Assembly: GCF_021917145.1 (NCBI RefSeq)
Contig: NC_061068.1
Span: forward strand, 8,869,724 to 8,933,723
Reading direction: 5' to 3'
Length of the DNA: 64,000 nucleotides
Origin: Hypomesus transpacificus
Taxonomy: Eukaryota > Chordata > Actinopteri > Osmeriformes > Osmeridae
The position numbers and the translations under genes are program-made. Of the stretch, positions 14,235-33,514 are shown one piece after another. Numbering within the stretch: the stretch's first letter is position 1; every line of letters starts with the position of its first letter. Below the pieces are notes generated by a model. The model was given only the letters and a program-made list of their open reading frames with translations, was not told the origin of the DNA and did no database searches.

Positions 14235-15198
14235 GTTGCTGGAGGCTCTAATACAATATGAATCATAAGCTTTACAAAACAAAACAAAATACAACAAAAG
14301 ATCCCCCCCCTCTCCCCAAACGTAAATGGTCAAAAACGTCCGGCAAGACAAACTGTAACCCCCAACTAAGACCATGGTGATAGAAGGAGAGTCGAAGAGC
14401 TAAACACAGAAAAAGGGGGATGCAAATCGTCATGTTATACACAGTGTAAGAAAGGAGACTTAATGACATGGGTATACACAGTGAATTGAACAGTCCGTCC
14501 CTACGTTTTATCAGTCTACATCTCCATAGCGGAACGAAGAGCAAACCATTTTGACTAATCTGTATATTACAAATCCAAGGGGCACCCTCTCACCCTCCCC
14601 TCATCACTACATCACCCTCTCACCCTTCCCTCATCACTACATCGCCCAGAAAAATGAAGTTACACTGACAGTTACAGTTTGATACAGATATATCAAGGGG
14701 TGGCTGTGACACATTTTGTTACAATGGGTGCACTAAAGCAAAGAATTGGTGGTGTAAATTATGACTATTTGATAGCCCAGCCAAGCCTACCCCGCCTACA
14801 GTACAGTCTGTGTCCATTCATGTCCCTCGGTCATAGATGGGAACAAGGTCCATGTCACGGTCAGGGTCAACAGAACCAGTCCTCAGGACACAAGAGCTGT
14901 GAGAGCTACAGGGATTTTAAACATTGCCGTCACTGTAAGATTATCATTAACCGTCATAATACTATCAATATATTCAGATACACGAGAGAGAGGAGTCAGA
15001 GAGAGAGAGAGAGAGAGAGGGTGAATGGCTTCATAAAGAAAGAGATGCCTCAAAAACAATGCGTGAAGAAACAACCAAATAAAAAGCTTTTTTTGTTTTT
15101 CCACAAAATGAACAAGAGTGCAGCACTGGAACAGGCATACAGGGATGGAGGGAGAGACGTAGAGAAACAGAAAAAAATGGCGGAGGTGAGGTGGAGAA

Positions 15199-15199
<1 letters not shown>

Positions 15200-15265
<66 letters not shown>

Positions 15266-15268
15266 GAC
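15200..15268. repeat. (GA)n microsatellite with GACA units
   Basis: About 45 nt of pure GA followed by GACAGACAGACAGAGAGAG-type units, ending 22 nt below the capzb beta2 stop codon. It is therefore in the capzb 3' UTR, as (CT)n in the RNA. A shorter GA tract lies at about 15000-15019. Confidence 0.95.
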
Positions 15269-15290
15269 AGATAAAAGAACAACAGCATCT

Positions 15291-23371
<8,081 letters not shown>

Positions 23372-24837
23372 GTCTGCGGCGTTCTGTGAAGATCTCAGAC
23401 GGGGGAAATTAAATCACCGTTTACTTTAGACTTTCGTTTTGTTGTGCTTGCACGACTTGTTCTTCTATATTATTGCTGTTTTAATCCCCGCCGAGTATAA
23501 GATGTTTCTTTTCGCCTCCCTCTCGGAACCCAACCCTGTCAGCGAATTCACTTCCTCAACCGGGGTACAGGAAGGGGGCCCGAGAAAACAACAGAGAATG
23601 CATGTCCGGGTCACTGTACTCCTTCACTATAACAGCCAATCGTAGTGGAGTAAGTTAGGTATTGCCAAGTATGGAAAGAGAGGAGTGGTGAGCGGAACAT
23701 TATTTTGCATGAACAGAGAGGGCGATAGAGTATTTAATTATTTGTGTATCATAAAACACGTCCCAAATCAAATTAGCAATCCCAAGTTATTGAAAATGTA
23801 TGTAACCTTGGCCACATTTAGGAGTACATTTGTGGAAATACAGATGTTTCCGTGATGTTATCTTACAAACAAGTTTGGGTTCATATTTGCGTAAATGATG
23901 TGATTTGTTATTCATGATTAAATACACACATAAATACATTTCACATGCACATGACATATTCTGAACACATAAACCTATCAATTCCAAATTTTTATTAAAA
24001 ACGGTTTTATACATAGGATTTTCCCAGATTTGTTTTATTTATAATAAACTAATTATATGTAATTTTGGACAAGACAGTACATTATTTTGAACAGTCTCTA
24101 AAGATGATGAAACCAAGCTGTGCTGCATGAATCTTTCACGATCAGAAACTGAAACTAGTGTGGTTCCACTGTGAGGTTCACAAAAGTTTTTGTCATGAAG
24201 TCAAAAAATTAAACTTCAGATTTCAAGTATCAAGTTTTTTTATTGTCAGGTGCACACAAGGTGCAGACTGGGCACTGAAATTCTTGGGACAAGACAACGC
24301 AAGCAACCTGGCATAACATATAAATACTAAGAGCATAGATTACATCTATGATAAGCTAAAATATAATATAAAGAAAATTATAATAAACTTCCTAAATATA
24401 CAAAATAGTATGCAATATACATACAATATACTAGACCTTTAATATACATAATGACTTATACTAACCTTATAGACCTAACTAACCTAATATAGATTTAAAT
24501 ATTAGAGGATTAGATATATATATAGAAGGTGATAACTATCAATTGAGATGCTTATATCAAAGGAATGCTGACACAATATTGATGTGGTGACCTTGATGTG
24601 GTGACCTCAGACCTTGTCTGAGACAAATGTCCCTGCGTGCAATGGGATTGAGACAGGAAAGTAGGAAACAGGTTTCAGTGTGCAGGGGAGACTACAGTGG
24701 TACTGCAATGAGCAAAATGAACTGTAACTTTTCCTGCAGCACACTTTTGCCTTGTATGTTTTGCCTTTCTAAGCAATGTAGAAAATCACGTGACCCTTCT
24801 TCTCGCGAGTTGTGGTACTTTTGAGGTAGCAGAAAAC
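23372..24837. other. Head-to-head intergenic region capzb / micos10
   Basis: About 1.47 kb separates the two start codons. The first 250 bases hold the capzb 5' UTR and promoter. An interspersed, AT-rich repeat-like segment runs from about 24215 (TTTTTTTATTGTCAGGTGCA) to about 24530; it resembles dispersed fish repeats but has no clear ends. The last 60 bases carry the micos10 core promoter motifs. Confidence 0.6.
24786..24809 (+). promoter_or_regulatory. micos10 promoter: palindromic E-box and TCTCGCGAG element
   Basis: TCACGTGAC at 24786-24794 is an extended CACGTG E-box (USF/TFE type). TCTCGCGAG at 24801-24809 matches nine of ten bases of the TCTCGCGAGA housekeeping promoter element, which is known to be bound by BANP and was earlier linked to ZBTB33. 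They lie 28-52 nt before the micos10 ATG, so they probably flank the transcription start. Confidence 0.7.
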
Positions 24838-27523
24838 ATGGCGGATGAACACGGTCGGAAATGGGATCGTTGTCTGGCTGATAGCGCTGTGAAATTAGGT
24901 AAGTTTTTAGTTTTTTTGTGTCGCTGTTCAGTGGTATATGAATTCGGCATGGGGTTTGGGGAGAATTTACATCTGGAGCGTGGTTCTTTGCTTAAAACAC
25001 AGCCAAAACGGGTCACCTGTCAAAGCATGGCGGCCATTTACCGGTGAGGTCAAATAGCTGAAACCTTGACTTTCAAGGATACCTACGCAGAGTACACATT
25101 TTTGGTAAACACCTTGTCATGGCAACTAAAAACCATGTTGAATCCGGACCGAGGAACATCAGGTTGGTGCATATTTTCAAGCTCTTTGAGTTCGTGTGGC
25201 GCACCCTCATCTCGTGCCCTTCACATCCCCATTCATTTTAATGGTGCAGGAGCCTATACTAGAGCGTATAGCAAAATCTTCCTAAATGTGTACATGAAAC
25301 ATTAAGTACTCTACTATTATAGTTTCTAGGAATCGAGTATCGTTAAGAAATTTTGCAACGAAGGTATCAGTGCAAGCTACATGCAGTTCTGATGAGGGAA
25401 AGGCCTACCTACAACTGATCTACGGTAGATTTCAGATAGTGTAGTTTTTTCAGCTTGTGCAAATCTGAGTAACAACTCATTAACTCATTTGTTGTGTGTA
25501 ATCTATTATAGTAATCAGCGAACAAACTGACACACAAACAGTGAATTGTGCAGCTGAAGCATGGCTTTGCTGTAGGCTGTCATGTAAGGCCCTCTTGTGG
25601 TTTCAGAAGGGTCAGAAACTTTCACAGTCACACTAACCAACATTTTAATAATGACATCGGGATTACTTTGTTTGATGCTATGATGAAGTCCACCACAACA
25701 CTACTCTCATCTGTCTGACTTTCAGTGGGAATATAGAGTCCACATTCACCATTTGCTAACATACATTACATTTAAGAAAAAAAAGAACATACATTTTCAT
25801 GACCTATTCCATTTGTTCCATTGAAATTAAACGGCACAAGTTTTTGTAATGCACCCGTGTATTAAAGTAGAAGGTTATGAAATTACAATGCCCCAGCAGG
25901 GAGTTTTTCTTTACAGCAGGACTGTTAAGCACAGCTAGACAGACCCAACAGATGAGAAGGAGGCTGGATCCACAGGCAGTGAAGGAGGGGGAAGGAAGAG
26001 GGAAAGGTAGAATGAGAGCAAAGGGAGCCCAACAGTATGCTTGTATTTAGAAGTTAAATCTGCTACAGATCTGCTTTCATATTTGGCATACTCTCCTGTT
26101 ATTCTGCGAGAAGGCTATCGCCTGGAAAGGGGGGAGGAGAGGGAGGAGGAGAGCTGGAAAGAAAGAGAGGGGAGTGGAACTGAGAAGACAAAAGTAGACA
26201 GCATACATTTGGACTGGAATGAGGGAGCAAGAGAGAGAGGCAGGAGAGGAGAAGGAGAAGTTGTGTGTTAGCTGTAATAAAGATGTGGGATGTTTTTTTT
26301 TTTTGCTTTTGTGGTCTTGTTTGACATTTGTAAGTTGTGTAATAGAGAGCACAGAGTCTGAGTACTCTGGCAGTGGCATATCGGTCATGCTGCATAGCTC
26401 TCTGAATCCAATTAAGAAGCAAAGGGGCCCAAATGGTTGGTTTTATGTGTTTCTGTGCTTTGCTGGCTGGCCCAACATTGGGTGGGGCGCGGCCTACAGA
26501 GAGGTGAAGCTAAGCACACAAACACATTCTTACTCCAGCTCCCCCTCTGGCCGCACTGAGCGCCTGGATGTCTGTCTGTGTCTGTCTGGATACCTCTGTC
26601 TTGTCTCTGTTGCTATGTTTGTTTGCCCACATCTCTGACTCAGACATGGGCTTCACCATTCACCATGTCATCAGTGTTTCCCAACCACATCTCTCTGGGT
26701 CGATCCATCCACCATTTTGAACCTTTTTTTTCCCCCCAGTTTATTTCTTATCAAAATGCTCTGAAGCGAGTAAGGAATTATGTTATTGTTCTAGCATGGG
26801 TCTTATCTTAATATGCTCTAAAGATTATTTCTGGGCCATTGTGTAGTTCCTCTTTCTTTCTCACTTTCTCCACTCCTCCCTCCCTCGTACACTAATGAAC
26901 GCAGTCTGGCTGACAGGTGCTGTTTACCAGGTAAAGGGTCAAACGTCATTCAGCTTTCTGCATTAACCTTGTTAGAACAGCTTTATTTCCTATTTCACTG
27001 CCTGTGTGTCTGTCTGTCCAGGGATGGAAGAGTGTGTCTGTGGATAAGTTGACTTGGCTCACGCTGCTCCTCTTTGTCTGTTTTCCCCATGCCTCTATTT
27101 AGCAACCGGCCTTGGCGTGGGTATTGTTTTCTCAGTCCTTTTCTTCAAACGTGAGTATTGCATCATGTTTCAAAGAATCTGCTACTTTTACTCCCAGTTA
27201 ATTTAGTCAAATGTACCTCTAATGTCAAATGATTGGCCGCCTCTTTGTTCTGTTCCCAGGACGCACGTGGCCAGTGGCGTTTGGCTCAGGTGTGGGACTG
27301 GGCATGGGCTACTCCAACTGCCAGAATGACTTTAGGTCTCCTTACCTGCTGCACGGCCAGATGGTAAAGGTCAGTGGACCATATAAGCACAGCATGTCAC
27401 ACAACACTGCAACTGTAAAACACAGCATGTTGTCAGACTAACTTAACTTAGAAAAACAAGTTAAGGTCTGTTGATTATGAGTAATTACGTTTTTTTTTTT
27501 TCTTCTTCTTTTAGGACCAGTAG
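24838..27523 (+). CDS. micos10: MICOS complex subunit Mic10
   Basis: Mic10 is a small mitochondrial inner-membrane protein that oligomerises to bend membranes at cristae junctions. Four coding exons: 24838-24898, 27103-27150, 27260-27369 and 27515-27523, all GT-AG, give 75 residues (human 78). The N-terminus has GRKWDRCLAD (6-15). Two short hydrophobic hairpin segments carry the diagnostic glycine motifs TGLGVG (22-27) and GSGVGLGMG (45-53), joined by a positively charged turn with two Arg. The last exon adds only Asp-Gln-stop. An N-terminal Ala after Met replaces the mammalian Ser. The start is fixed by the E-box/TCTCGCGAG promoter directly upstream and by family length. In human this gene is followed by NBL1 and even makes MICOS10-NBL1 readthrough; the same order and orientation holds here. 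Confidence 0.94.
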
Positions 27524-27685
27524 AGGAAGAAGCGGAAGCTGATTTAGAAGTAGCTTATTTTGTTCGTTATAATTGTATCTGTTTTCTTTATCGTTTCTTT
27601 TTCTTTGGATCCTCGCACTAAATGGAGTTTACTTTGCTGCCCTATGTAATTACTGTGTCTCTCAACGGGCAGGCAGTGTCTATTT

Positions 27686-27691
27686 AATAAA
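27686..27691 (+). terminator. micos10: micos10 polyadenylation signal
   Basis: AATAAA lies about 163 nt after the micos10 stop codon, followed within 20 nt by a run of A. It defines a short 3' UTR. Confidence 0.8.
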
Positions 27692-27723
27692 GTTATGAAG
27701 AATTATACAAAAAAAAAATTTTT

Positions 27724-28320
27724 TATCTTGTGTGTACAGTGTAAAATGAGTTGTGTGTGTGTGTATATGAAAGAACATGCCTATTTCTGAAAGGGTTCTG
27801 GCACAGTATACATGTTGAAATATGGAAAGGAAGAAGGAAAAAAAGGTTGTGTGTTAATGAGTTGGGAGAGTTAAGCTCCTGCTGTTTTGGAATGGGAGCC
27901 AGGTTCAGCACCTGCAGCCCTTAAGGCTGGGGAGGGGAAAAAGTGGAGTGTTAAGAGAGACTGAAAGCATGGAGAACATTTGGGTGATGGAAGGGGATAG
28001 TGATATAGTTTGAAAAAGATGACTGAAAGGTAAGATTTACTCTTAAACACACTTTCTTTGACCAGAAGAGTGTGTGCTGAAGGTGTATTTGAGCCCTACC
28101 AATCTGGACAACATCATACCCGTTTCTTCTTAGTCTCCTAACCTACAATCAGGTATGAAAGGTCCACATGCATCTTGAAGGAGAGAGATGAACATGTCCA
28201 TGGAGAGTTCTACATGCAAGGCGACTATAGGAATGATCTGTAAGAGTATCTGTATCAGCGTGTGTTTTTGTTGCAAACTCATTTGCTATACATATGTGTG
28301 TGTGTGTTTGTCTTTGGAAT

Positions 28321-28418
<98 letters not shown>

Positions 28419-31018
28419 CCAGCCCCCTGGTGCAGCAGAATTTGTGGAATGCTCTGGAATGCCATTTCTGGACTGGAGCTCAGCCCTTATTACTAACAGG
28501 TGAGCACAGCACTGTGCACGTCTGAACACTCGCACACGTCCGCATCAAGGAAAATAGTCTCACGTATGAACACTCACAGTATTACTGATACGGGTAGAAG
28601 ACTGTTTCTAATCATATACAGTATCAAGCCTGCAAACAGACTTTAACACCACTTTATTGGATTGTATTCCCGTTTCCATCATGCAAAACATTCCTTGTCA
28701 GTCAAACATAAACAAACTCATTCCTTCACACAAACAAAGGTAAACACAGACACACTGCAGCATATACACTGTACACTTCAAAACCCTTTTTATAAAGAGC
28801 TCACATTCTGCTATGCATTAGTCACAAAGTCAGGCATGTCAAGGTCTTCTCAAGGAATGGTTTGGATGTCTCACTACTTCCCTTGTCCATCAACGTGTTT
28901 GTTAGCAAGTGAAGCGCATAACACTGATAGGGGTGCTTATGGACACAATCCAAGCTGCACACCTGCATGAAGGGTGGGGGTTAGGGGGAATATAGAGGAG
29001 GAGTAGGTAAGGGCAGATTGAGAGTTATGGGACAAATGTTTACCTGTCTGTGCATGTCTGACAGATACTCTCGAGGCCATAACTATAATCACACTAATAA
29101 CATTGCAGTTAATCAAAAAAACACCATAAGTTGCCAAGGCTAGGCAGTGTCAGGATACATATGTGGTGGAGACAAGCGTGTGTAGGGGCGTAAACTACCG
29201 TAGCCCACTGATAAAATCATTTGACACAAAAAAAGAAGTAGGCAAAAATCACTTAACATGGTCATACTAGTTGTTCATTGATTAAAAAGGATATATGGCT
29301 CATATTGGTGGAAGAATTGATTGGTTGTATCATGACCTTAAATAGAGAAGAGCTACCAGACAGCAAGAATTGAAACCCACCAAACTCGTGTTTCTCCTCC
29401 CGTTTTCCTTCGTCCAACTGGCGCAGCGGGAATTCTGTCTGGTGGCACTACCGCGCCCAAGGAATTCCCAAATTAAACGACCTCAACCCAAGCAAGAAAC
29501 ATTGTACATGGATTTGCAGAGCTGCTGAATGTGAGCAGCGTTTTGTGTGGAGAATTAGTGGACACACTCAGACTTGAAACGACAGGAAGAGGACGAAGGG
29601 GAGGGACAGGCTTGATGGACTGGAGACAGATAGGGTTACTAATGCGCACTATATCCTATCCTTCACCAACGACCATTTCTCTGACTCTGTCTTAGATCGC
29701 ATGATGTAATTATTATATAGGAAACCTATGACAAGTGACTCCTGTTTCTTTTTGAGCGGTGTCATAGTTTTCATCTGTTGATTATCTACAGTAGTTCTAC
29801 TCGCGCATCTCCCATCGTCTCTCCGGTCTCTTACAGAGGGAGAGCTGGGAGACACTGCGGCGGGCTAATAGAGGTCTGTACCACAAAGTGGTCGGTTGGC
29901 ATAACGCTTACTCAACTAACGGTAAGTAGTTTCTTTTAACGCAATACTGTTTATATATTGCGCTATGGCCAGACCATCAGGCTTTTGGTTCATACTCCGT
30001 TTAGATTAGATTCCAAACGTTTTGGAAAGGATATGACAATTTGACAAGATAATTGATCCCTGTAGGGTGCTAAGGAACTTCCCATGACGAATCTATGTTG
30101 ACGGTGTCTATTAGTATTCAAATGTATGTTTTAATTTCCCCGGAACTGTTGTATACCTCAGTTTCATTTTTTGATGACGCAGTAGTCAAGTTTGTAGTTT
30201 TGCAAACATTTTATAACCCGTCCTACAGTCTATCTTTAATGGTTTCAGTGCATGGTAAAACCATTAGGCCTAGTCTTATTTAAAGTGGCAATTCGTTTTA
30301 GAAAACTTTCATTCTCTCAATTGTTGCCTCAGGTCTCGGTATCCATTGTTTTACAGACACGGGGCAGTTGGTCATTTAAGAGCCAAGGGTATTGAATCCT
30401 TGCGGAATGTTATTTGCGCTTGGAGGACACTGCTTAACGTATTTTATTGTGACACAGTCACGATCACATGGAAGTGATCTAGAGACTGGCTATGTATGGT
30501 GAACACTTTGTAAATGTGGCTACGTGGGTGACCAACTCGTTTTACTGGGAGCAAGAGAGGGCATTTTGTGAATTAGCAATGACGTGAGTGGTTCAAACAT
30601 GTTTAAAAGAAACAAGAAAGACAAAGAGGGAGAGAGTTTTTTGGACGGGTTGATGGTTTATTAGAGTCAGGTGGTGGGCTATCAAAGCGGACATCCCTCT
30701 CTCCCTACCCCCTTCTCCATCTGGGACAGTATGAAACAAGCATATTGTTCCTCTCCAGTCGGCAAGGTTAGAGCCAATTTGGCCATGTGGGCATGCAGTT
30801 TATTACCGCCTTTACGTTCAAATGGGCTAGTATAAAGGCGGGATTCAGCGTAACAAAGTAGGATAGGCTTAACCTAATATGACATGTTGATTGTACACAT
30901 TTAGATTTTGGGGAAATATTCCTGTTTTCACCTCATAAAATAAGATACAGTATGTCAGCGGGCTTATGTCATTCGAGAATGACGCGCAGGTCATTTTTAT
31001 GCTCCTTAAGGTGAAGTC
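27724..31018. other. micos10-nbl1 interval with nbl1 5' region
   Basis: No coding gene was recognised. A (GT)n tract lies at 28324-28410. A likely non-coding first exon of nbl1 ends at 29921 in CTAACG before GTAAGTAG, with a CpG-bearing, promoter-like stretch above it (about 29.4-29.9 kb). From there to the ATG at 31019 would be nbl1 intron 1, ending in a CTTAAG acceptor at about 31010. These untranslated boundaries are inferred from splice-site resemblance only. Confidence 0.5.
28324..28410. repeat. (GT)n microsatellite, about 87 nt
   Basis: Pure GT dinucleotide repeat between micos10 and nbl1. The Cys-Val and His-Thr open frames across it are artefacts. Confidence 0.98.
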
Positions 31019-32873
31019 ATGTGGCAAAGAATTCTGATTTGCTGCGCACTGCTTGCGATGTATTCGGCGGCACCACCCGCGCACATCAACCGTTTGGCGC
31101 TGTTCCCTGACAAGAGCGCTTGGTGCGAAGCCAAGAACATCACACAGATAGTTGGGCACACGGGATGCCAGCCTCGCTCTATCCAAAACAGGTCAGTATG
31201 TAGAGCTCGCTTTTTTTGTCTGTGTCTGTCTGTTAGACATGCATACTCTCACAATACAATACACAGAAAAACGAATTAGCCTTTAATTTACGTCCCAAGG
31301 TGAATGTTAATTGCCATTTGTTAGACACCCAAACATGAGTGCATTTTTACTGCTGGGGCCTCCAGGGGCACATAACAGCCACCGAGTTGTATAATGGTCT
31401 TCCACTTTCTCCCCTTTCCAATGTCTCTCCCACCTATCTCTGTATTCACTCTCCAATATATCTCCCCCTTCTCTCCCTGTCCGTCTGGGTCCTTTATCTC
31501 CACTTCCTATCCATTCTCTTTCATTCGTTCTCTTCCACTCCCCTTGCCCCTTTATCTCTCTGACCTCGTCTCTCCTCTCAGGGCATGTCTGGGGCAGTGC
31601 TTCAGTTACAGCGTTCCCAACACCTTCCCCCAGTCCACCGAGTCTCTGGTACACTGTGACTCCTGCATGCCAGCGCAGACACAGTGGGAGGTGGTAAGTT
31701 AGCTGACAGACATGTACATGCAGACAGACAGACACACACACACACACACACACATAGCTAGAGTTTCATCTGTTTACTTCACACACTTTACCACAAACTG
31801 TCACTACTGAAACCACAGTGAACAAAGTATACACATCCACTAATAGAACCACACTCAACCACACTCAACCACAAACCACTTGCAACTATTTGAGACTTCA
31901 GGTATGAGTGACTATTTATGGTTGTCCCCATTCTGTCTTTAGTTGCCTGTGTTTTGTAGTCAGGGATTCCAGAGACCTAGGACAACCACAGCTTTGTGTT
32001 GAGGTGTGTGTTGTTTGGAAAGCAGCCAGGTAGGATAAAAGATTGAAACTACAGGTAATGTGAACTCATACTGGAGTGGAAAACGCCTGGTGGATTGTTC
32101 CAGAGTATTGGGATATACAGGAATGCCAGGTTACCCAGGGATGATTATGTGATGAATTTTTATGGAACTTTTTATTTTAGTCTCAACAAACCTTTTCCAT
32201 AAAGCATAGAGGTGGGTTTTTTTCAGGGTTTTCAGTTCTGCTGTGCACATGGATTTAACCTAGTTAATTTTAGTCTGTGTATTGTCAAAGGGAATCAGAT
32301 ACAGCTCATTGTTCGTTTGGCAGCTGTGTCAAATGTGATGAAATTTCTGATCATTTGGGATGAATCCACAGTTCACAGGAACATTGTTGGAAGACTGATG
32401 AATAGTTCTGGATTAGTTTTGACCTTGACCGAATAAGAGAGAGAGAGAGAGACAGTCGGTGCATATACTGTTAACATTACAAAGATTCTTGAGAATGAAT
32501 GAAACATTTAGCATGTGCGTGCACAACTTTCCCCTCCTCCTCCTGGGCGTACGTCTAACCCTTGACCTACGTGGTGTGTTCTGTGTGGATGTAGGTGACC
32601 CTGGAGTGTCCAGGTAGCGAGGACACACCTCGAGTGGACAAGCTGGTGGAGCGGATCCTTCACTGCAGTTGCCAGTCCTGCACTAAGGAGGGTGGCCAGG
32701 AGGGGGCGCTGATGCAACTGTACCCGTCAGAGGGCACGTTGGATGCCCCCACTCTGCCTGAGGGTCACCTCAGTGCTCACACACATACTCACTCCCAGTC
32801 AGACACGCACTCGCATCACACTCATACACACCTGGAGCCTCACACGCTAACACACACATCCGATGGAGGATAG
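31019..32873 (+). CDS. nbl1: Neuroblastoma suppressor of tumorigenicity 1 (DAN), BMP antagonist
   Basis: Nbl1/DAN is a secreted cystine-knot protein that binds and antagonises BMP/GDF ligands. Three coding exons: 31019-31191, 31582-31693 and 32595-32873, all GT-AG, give 187 residues (human about 181). A signal peptide (about 1-18, ending near YSAAPP) precedes the highly conserved [20 protein letters not shown]. The DAN/CTCK cysteine pattern continues through [28 protein letters not shown] and ECPG to HCSCQSC. NIT is a potential N-glycosylation site. The tail after about residue 145 is very rich in His and Thr ([19 protein letters not shown]), where mammals have His-Pro repeats. It lies downstream of micos10, as in human. 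Confidence 0.96.
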
Positions 32874-32958
32874 TCCTGATCCACTCCTCTGTCTCCATTC
32901 ACCTTCCAGCCCCATCCCTCTACCACCTCCCTCCATTAGTCTCACAGCTCAGCATTAC

Positions 32959-32988
32959 GTTATATCAACCCACCATTTTTGATATAAC
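32959..32988 (+). other. Perfect 10-bp hairpin in nbl1 3' UTR
   Basis: GTTATATCAA (32959-32968) and TTGATATAAC (32979-32988) are perfect inverted repeats around a 10-nt loop, 86 nt after the nbl1 stop codon. The loop-side motif TATCAACCCACCA recurs near 33145. A structured 3' UTR element is possible. Confidence 0.6.
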
Positions 32989-33281
32989 ACTTAAAAGCAC
33001 TATGAAATTAAGACTTCACGTATACACATCCACTAAATCTCCCTAATTCTCAAACAGTTTATTACATATATTGCACATGCATGTTCATGTTGCACTGTCT
33101 AGACTCTATAAGACAGCCACAGAACCCATAGGGTTCACATACTGTATCAACCCACCAGCTTGTATACACAATTTGTCATTAATCTTATTTCTGACATGCA
33201 TTCACAAAATTGTACACCCATGACACAATCATTTTTTATGCTGTAGTATCTATCCTTATTTTTTTATCTGCTTTGACATAC

Positions 33282-33287
33282 AATAAA
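33282..33287 (+). terminator. nbl1: nbl1 polyadenylation signal
   Basis: AATAAA about 409 nt after the nbl1 stop, the first good signal downstream. The SINE at 33316 begins just after it. Confidence 0.75.
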
Positions 33288-33315
33288 TTCTAGAGCTAAA
33301 ATGCTTGTTTTCTTG

Positions 33316-33514
33316 ATTTACATTTACATTTAGTCATTTAGCAGACGCTCTATTCCAGAGCTACTTACAGTAAGTACAGGGACATTCCCCCCGAGGCAAG
33401 TAGGGTGAAGTGCCTTGCCCAAGGACACAACGTCATTTTGGCACGGCGGGGAATCGATCCGGCAACCTTCTGATTACTAGCCCAACTCCCTCACCGCTCA
33501 GCCATCTGACTCCC
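33316..33514 (-). mobile_element. tRNA-derived SINE, near full length
   Basis: Read on the minus strand, the element starts AGTCAGATGGCTGAGCGGTG. It contains an RNA polymerase III A box (TGGCTGAGCGG, 33494-33504) and B box (GGATCGATTCC, 33450-33460), then a tRNA-unrelated body and a tail of ATTTACATTT units. The 3' part (AGCGTCTGCTAAATGACTAA on the minus strand) is shared with the fragments at 16856 and 42763. It sits immediately after the nbl1 poly(A) signal. It is not a tRNA gene, because the acceptor stem and 3' half do not fold as one. Confidence 0.85.

Noticed and set aside
14679-15203. 174-residue plus-strand frame
   Set aside because: Lies antisense in the capzb 3' UTR and includes a GA repeat; no recognisable protein.
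28149-28535. 128-residue His-Thr and 87-residue Cys-Val frames
   Set aside because: Translations of the (GT)n microsatellite.
31307-31753. 148-residue minus-strand frame
   Set aside because: Antisense to nbl1 intron and exon 2, ending in a CA repeat; no domain seen.
33450-33504. tRNA gene
   Set aside because: A and B boxes are present, but there is no closing acceptor stem and the downstream body is shared with dispersed repeats; it is a SINE head.
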